Assembly (NCBI RefSeq): GCF_958405895.1
Contig: NZ_CATZAR010000003.1
Direction: 5' to 3' (one strand)
DNA: 64,000 bases
Origin: Ralstonia thomasii
GTDB lineage: Bacteria > Pseudomonadota > Gammaproteobacteria > Burkholderiales > Burkholderiaceae
Part shown: one piece after another, positions 61,028-64,000 of the stretch
How the letters are laid out: each line of letters opens with the position of its first letter
Numbering within the stretch: position 1 is the stretch's first letter
Made by a program: the position numbers and the translations under genes
Notes under the pieces: model-generated
Databases searched by the model: none
Seen by the model: the letters and a program-made list of their open reading frames with translations, nothing else
What the model was told of the DNA's origin: nothing

Positions 61028-62547
61028 CACAAAAACAGGCTGTAGACGGGGTTCTCGCTTTCGTCCCAATAGGTATAGCCCAGCGTGGCGAGGAACGCCT
61101 TGAACTCGCGCTTCTCGTTCTTCGGTACCTGGATGCCGACGAGGATGTTGCTCGAATCCGCGCCTTGGTTACGGTAGTGGAACAGGCTGATGTTCCAGTT
61201 CGGGCTCATGCTCGAGAGGAACTTCATCAGCGCGCCTGGCCGCTCAGGAAACTCGAAGCGGTAGAGATGCTCGTTCTCTGCCAGCGGCGAACGCCCACCC
61301 ACCATGTAGCGGATGTGCTGCTTGGCCAGTTCGTCGTTCGACAGGTCCAGTGTCGGGAAGCCGTGCTTGCGGAAGTTCTCGGCAATCTTGTCGCCCTCTG
61401 CGCGCGACGCAATTTGCACGCCCACGAAGATATGCGCGGCGTCCTTGCTGGCAATGCGGTAGTTGAACTCCGTCACGTTGCGCGACCAGCCGACCAGTTC
61501 GCAGAAGCGCTTGAAGCTGCCGCGCTCTTCCGGAATCGTCACGGCAAACACGGCTTCGCGGGCCTCGCCCACTTCGGCGCGCTCGGCCACGAAGCGCAGG
61601 CGATCGAAGTTCATGTTCGCGCCGCTGGCCACGGCCACGAGCGATTCGTTCTTCAGCTTGTGCGTCTCGGCATACTGCTTGAGGCCGGCCAGCGCCAGCG
61701 CGCCCGACGGCTCCAGCAGGCTGCGCGTGTCCTGGAACACGTCCTTGAGCGCCGCGCAGATGGCATCCGTATCCACGGTGATGATCTCGTCGACGAGTTC
61801 GCGCGTGAGGCGGAAAGTCTCCTTGCCCACCAGCTTGACCGCCGTGCCGTCCGCAAACAGGCCCACCTCCTTCAGTTCGACGCGCTTGCCGGCGGCCACC
61901 GAGCGCGCCATCGCGTCGGAATCCACGCTCTGCACGCCGATGACCTTGACGTCCGGTCGCACGGCCTTCACGTAGGCCGCAATGCCCGAGATCAGCCCGC
62001 CGCCACCGATCGAGCAAAAGATCGCATGGATCGGCTGCGGATGTTGGCGCAGGATTTCCATGGCGATCGTGCCCTGGCCGGCAATCACTTCCGGATCGTC
62101 GAACGGGTGAACGAAGGTGTAGCCATGTTTTTCCTGCAGCTTGGCGGCGTGGTTGTAGGCGTCGGAATAGCTTTCACCGTGCAGCACAACGTCGACCCAA
62201 TCGCCGCCGCGCGAGCGCACGCCGTCAATCTTCAACTGCGGCGTCGTCACTGGCATGCAGATCACCGCCTTGCATTCCATGCGCGCCGCGCTGAACGCCA
62301 CGCCCTGCGCGTGGTTGCCCGCCGATGCCGTAATTACCCCGCGCTTGCGCTCGGCCGGCGTGAGCGAGGCCATCTTGTTGTAGGCGCCGCGCAGCTTGAA
62401 CGAGAACACCGGCTGGTCATCCTCGCGCTTGAGGTAGACGCGGTTGCCGGTGCGCACTGACAGGTTGGGCGCGAACTTCAGCTCGGTTTCCACCGCGACG
62501 TCATAGACCTTCGCAGTCAGGATTTTCTTGAGGTAATCGATGGCCAT
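61027..62547 (-). CDS. ilvA: Threonine ammonia-lyase, biosynthetic
   Basis: 506 residues. It converts threonine to 2-oxobutanoate for isoleucine synthesis. The PLP Lys is in PVFSFKLRGAYNKM, and the phosphate loop is SIGGGGLISGIAAYVK. Two ACT-like regulatory domains follow from about residue 330 (FAVTIPEERGSFKRFCELVG; YRFEFPERPGALMKFLSSM), as in the isoleucine-sensitive biosynthetic form. The ATG at 62547 (MAIDYLKKILTAKVYD) is the family start. It is cotranscribed with queF through a stop-start overlap. Confidence 0.96.
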   Translation of the reverse strand: MAIDYLKKILTAKVYDVAVETELKFAPNLSVRTGNRVYLKREDDQPVFSFKLRGAYNKMASLTPAERKRGVITASAGNHAQGVAFSAARMECKAVICMPVTTPQLKIDGVRSRGGDWVDVVLHGESYSDAYNHAAKLQEKHGYTFVHPFDDPEVIAGQGTIAMEILRQHPQPIHAIFCSIGGGGLISGIAAYVKAVRPDVKVIGVQSVDSDAMARSVAAGKRVELKEVGLFADGTAVKLVGKETFRLTRELVDEIITVDTDAICAALKDVFQDTRSLLEPSGALALAGLKQYAETHKLKNESLVAVASGANMNFDRLRFVAERAEVGEAREAVFAVTIPEERGSFKRFCELVGWSRNVTEFNYRIASKDAAHIFVGVQIASRAEGDKIAENFRKHGFPTLDLSNDELAKQHIRYMVGGRSPLAENEHLYRFEFPERPGALMKFLSSMSPNWNISLFHYRNQGADSSNILVGIQVPKNEKREFKAFLATLGYTYWDESENPVYSLFL

Positions 62548-62689
62548 GGTGCGGACCGGGTTGGACGTGAACAGAGCCCGTAAGCCTATCACGCGGCGCC
62601 TGGCCCGCCTTGCCGGACTGGCGTGCCGGTCGGTACACTGCCCCGGCCGTACCCGGGCGGGCACGGCGCATCATCGGCGAGAGGCCTCC

Positions 62690-63607
62690 ATGAACACCCC
62701 GTCGTCTTCCTCCGGGCGTGCCGGGCGCGCGCGCCGGGGCCGCAAAGTCTGGTCCGGCACGCAGCACGTCATCGCCTACGGCATGCCGCCGCTGGGCTGG
62801 CGCGACCTCTATCACCACGCGCTGGAGGTCAACTGGCCGACCTTCTTTGCGCTGCTGGCCACGTTGTTCCTGGCGCTCAATGCCGTATTCGCGGGGCTGT
62901 ATTCGCTCGGCGACGGCGCGATCGCGAACCAGTCGCCGCCGGGTTTCGTGGGGGCGTTCTTCTTCAGCGTCGAGACCCTGGCCACCGTCGGCTACGGCGA
63001 CATGCACCCGCAAACGCTCTACGCCCACGTCATCGCCACGCTGGAGATCTTCATCGGCATGTCGGGCATTGCCATGGCGACGGGCCTGGTGTTTGCCCGC
63101 TTCTCTCGCCCGCGCGCCAAGATCATGTTTGCGCGCAACGTTGTTGTGCGGCCGCTCAACGGCAAATCCACGCTGATGCTGCGCGCCGCCAATGCGCGCC
63201 AGAACGTCATCGCCGAGGCCACCGCCCGGCTGCGCCTGATGCAGGACGAGGTCTCGCCCGAGGGCTACTCGATCTACAAGATCCACGACCTGAAACTTGA
63301 GCGCAGCGAGCACCCGATCTTCCTGCTGGGCTGGGTGATGATGCATGTCATCGATGAAGCCAGCCCGCTGCACGGCGCCACCGCGGAATCGCTTGCGGCG
63401 GGTGATGCCTTGCTGCTGCTGACCATCGAGGGCGCCGACGAGACCGCCGCGCAGACCGTGCAGGCACGCTATTCCTGGCGGCACGACGAGATCCGCTGGA
63501 ACCATCGCTATGCCGACCTCATCCGCGACGAGGGCGGCGTCACATCGGTCGACTACGACAACTTCCACCTGATCCACCCGATCGAGACGCCCCCGCAGGC
63601 ACAATGA
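62690..63607 (+). CDS. Inward-rectifier potassium channel, KirBac type
   Basis: 305 residues. Two transmembrane helices (FFALLATLFLALNAVFAGLY; VIATLEIFIGMSGIAMATGLVFARF) flank a pore helix and selectivity filter TLATVGYGDMHPQ. The cytoplasmic beta-sandwich (RAKIMFARNVVVRPLNGKSTLMLRAANARQN; FLLGWVMMHVIDEASPLHG) is that of Kir channels. It diverges from ilvA. GAGAGG upstream of the ATG at 62690 acts as ribosome site. Regulation by lipids or ligands is known for the family, not visible here. Confidence 0.93.
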   Translation: MNTPSSSSGRAGRARRGRKVWSGTQHVIAYGMPPLGWRDLYHHALEVNWPTFFALLATLFLALNAVFAGLYSLGDGAIANQSPPGFVGAFFFSVETLATVGYGDMHPQTLYAHVIATLEIFIGMSGIAMATGLVFARFSRPRAKIMFARNVVVRPLNGKSTLMLRAANARQNVIAEATARLRLMQDEVSPEGYSIYKIHDLKLERSEHPIFLLGWVMMHVIDEASPLHGATAESLAAGDALLLLTIEGADETAAQTVQARYSWRHDEIRWNHRYADLIRDEGGVTSVDYDNFHLIHPIETPPQAQ

Positions 63608-63638
63608 CCGGCTTGTCCGATCCCAACGCGCAACCCCC

Positions 63639-64000
63639 GTGGCCCTGAATCTCGTCTGGCTCGCCTTCTTCCTCGTCGCCTTCGTTACCGCATGCGTGCA
63701 GGTGGTGCAGGGCGACATGGAAGTCTTCTCCCGCATGCTGACCGGCATGTTCGATGCCGCGCGCACCGGCTTCGAAATCGCGATCGGCCTGACCGGCATG
63801 ATGGCGCTGTGGCTGGGCATCATGCGCGTGGGCGAGCGCGCCGGCGTGGTCGATCTGTTCGCGCGCCTCGTGAACCCGCTGATGCGGCACCTGTTTCCTT
63901 CCGTGCCCGCCGGCCACCCCGCCAACGGCGCGATGATGATGAACGTGTCGGCCAACGTGCTCGGGCTGGATAACGCCGCCACGCCGCTCGGCCTGCAGGC
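63639..64000 (+). CDS. Nucleoside-recognition (SpmA-type) membrane protein, cut by window edge
   Basis: The first 120 residues are present from a GTG at 63639. The sequence LNLVWLAFFLVAFVTACVQV and AIGLTGMMALWLGIMRVGERAGVVDLFARLVNPLMRHLFPSVP, then NGAMMMNVSANVLGLDNAATPLGLQA, matches the Gate/nucleoside-recognition domain of spore maturation protein A. In non-sporulating bacteria this is often a fused SpmA-SpmB membrane protein of unknown function. It begins 31 bases after the channel gene. The 3' end is outside the window. Confidence 0.88.
   Translation, partial: MALNLVWLAFFLVAFVTACVQVVQGDMEVFSRMLTGMFDAARTGFEIAIGLTGMMALWLGIMRVGERAGVVDLFARLVNPLMRHLFPSVPAGHPANGAMMMNVSANVLGLDNAATPLGLQ

Overview
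The window is high-GC, densely coded DNA from a betaproteobacterium of the Burkholderiaceae, most likely a Ralstonia of the pickettii group. This rests on gene content and order (kdsD-kdsC-lptC-lptA-lptB-rpoN; uvrA / MFS / ssb; a DUF3562 gene; ilvA-queF) and on protein resemblance recalled from knowledge. No database search was run. No rRNA, tRNA or CRISPR array was seen.

Layout. 1-14.2 kb is core genome: the sigma-54 gene start and the Kdo/LPS transport operon (minus strand), a Kef-type antiporter, a ribbon-helix-helix protein, a DJ-1/PfpI protein, apt, a LysE exporter, a DUF355 protein, uvrA, an MFS transporter and ssb. 14.2-23.3 kb is accessory: a truncated integrase, two large c-di-GMP enzymes (EAL-CBS-GGDEF, and a sensor with GAF, two PAS, GGDEF and EAL domains), small orphan genes and several gene-poor stretches. 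23.3-30.8 kb is a PQQ module: a sigma-54 activator, a candidate -24/-12 promoter, the 24-codon pqqA, a PQQ sugar dehydrogenase with its cytochrome c, then pqqBCDE. An IS3-type transposase remnant closes it. 31.0-36.8 kb looks like a periplasmic oxidative (hypochlorite/methionine sulfoxide) repair system: a two-component pair, cytochrome b, an MsrP/YedY-like molybdoenzyme, a methionine-rich MxKDx repeat protein and a DipZ-like reductant conduit. 37.2-48.8 kb is an aryl-polyene-like type II fatty acid/polyketide cluster with its own ACP, KS, chain-length factor, two dehydratase domains, AMP ligase, acyltransferase, LolA-like protein and MMPL exporter. It lacks a visible ketoreductase and ammonia-lyase.

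48.8-54.8 kb holds a broken TetR gene, a YeeE/YedE pair, an esterase, a secreted HEXXH protein, gluconokinase and an acyl-CoA synthetase. 55.5-60.0 kb encodes what I read as a divergent Fap-like functional-amyloid secretion system: a glycine-rich fibre-like protein, two small secreted proteins with Gly-Gly motifs, a periplasmic C39 peptidase and, convergently, a coiled-coil plus beta-barrel outer-membrane protein. 60-64 kb returns to core genes: queF, ilvA, a KirBac-type channel and the start of a nucleoside-recognition membrane protein.

The most interesting parts are the Fap-like locus, the MsrP/MxKDx repair locus, the PQQ operon split by its own client dehydrogenase under a sigma-54 promoter, and the incomplete aryl-polyene-like cluster.
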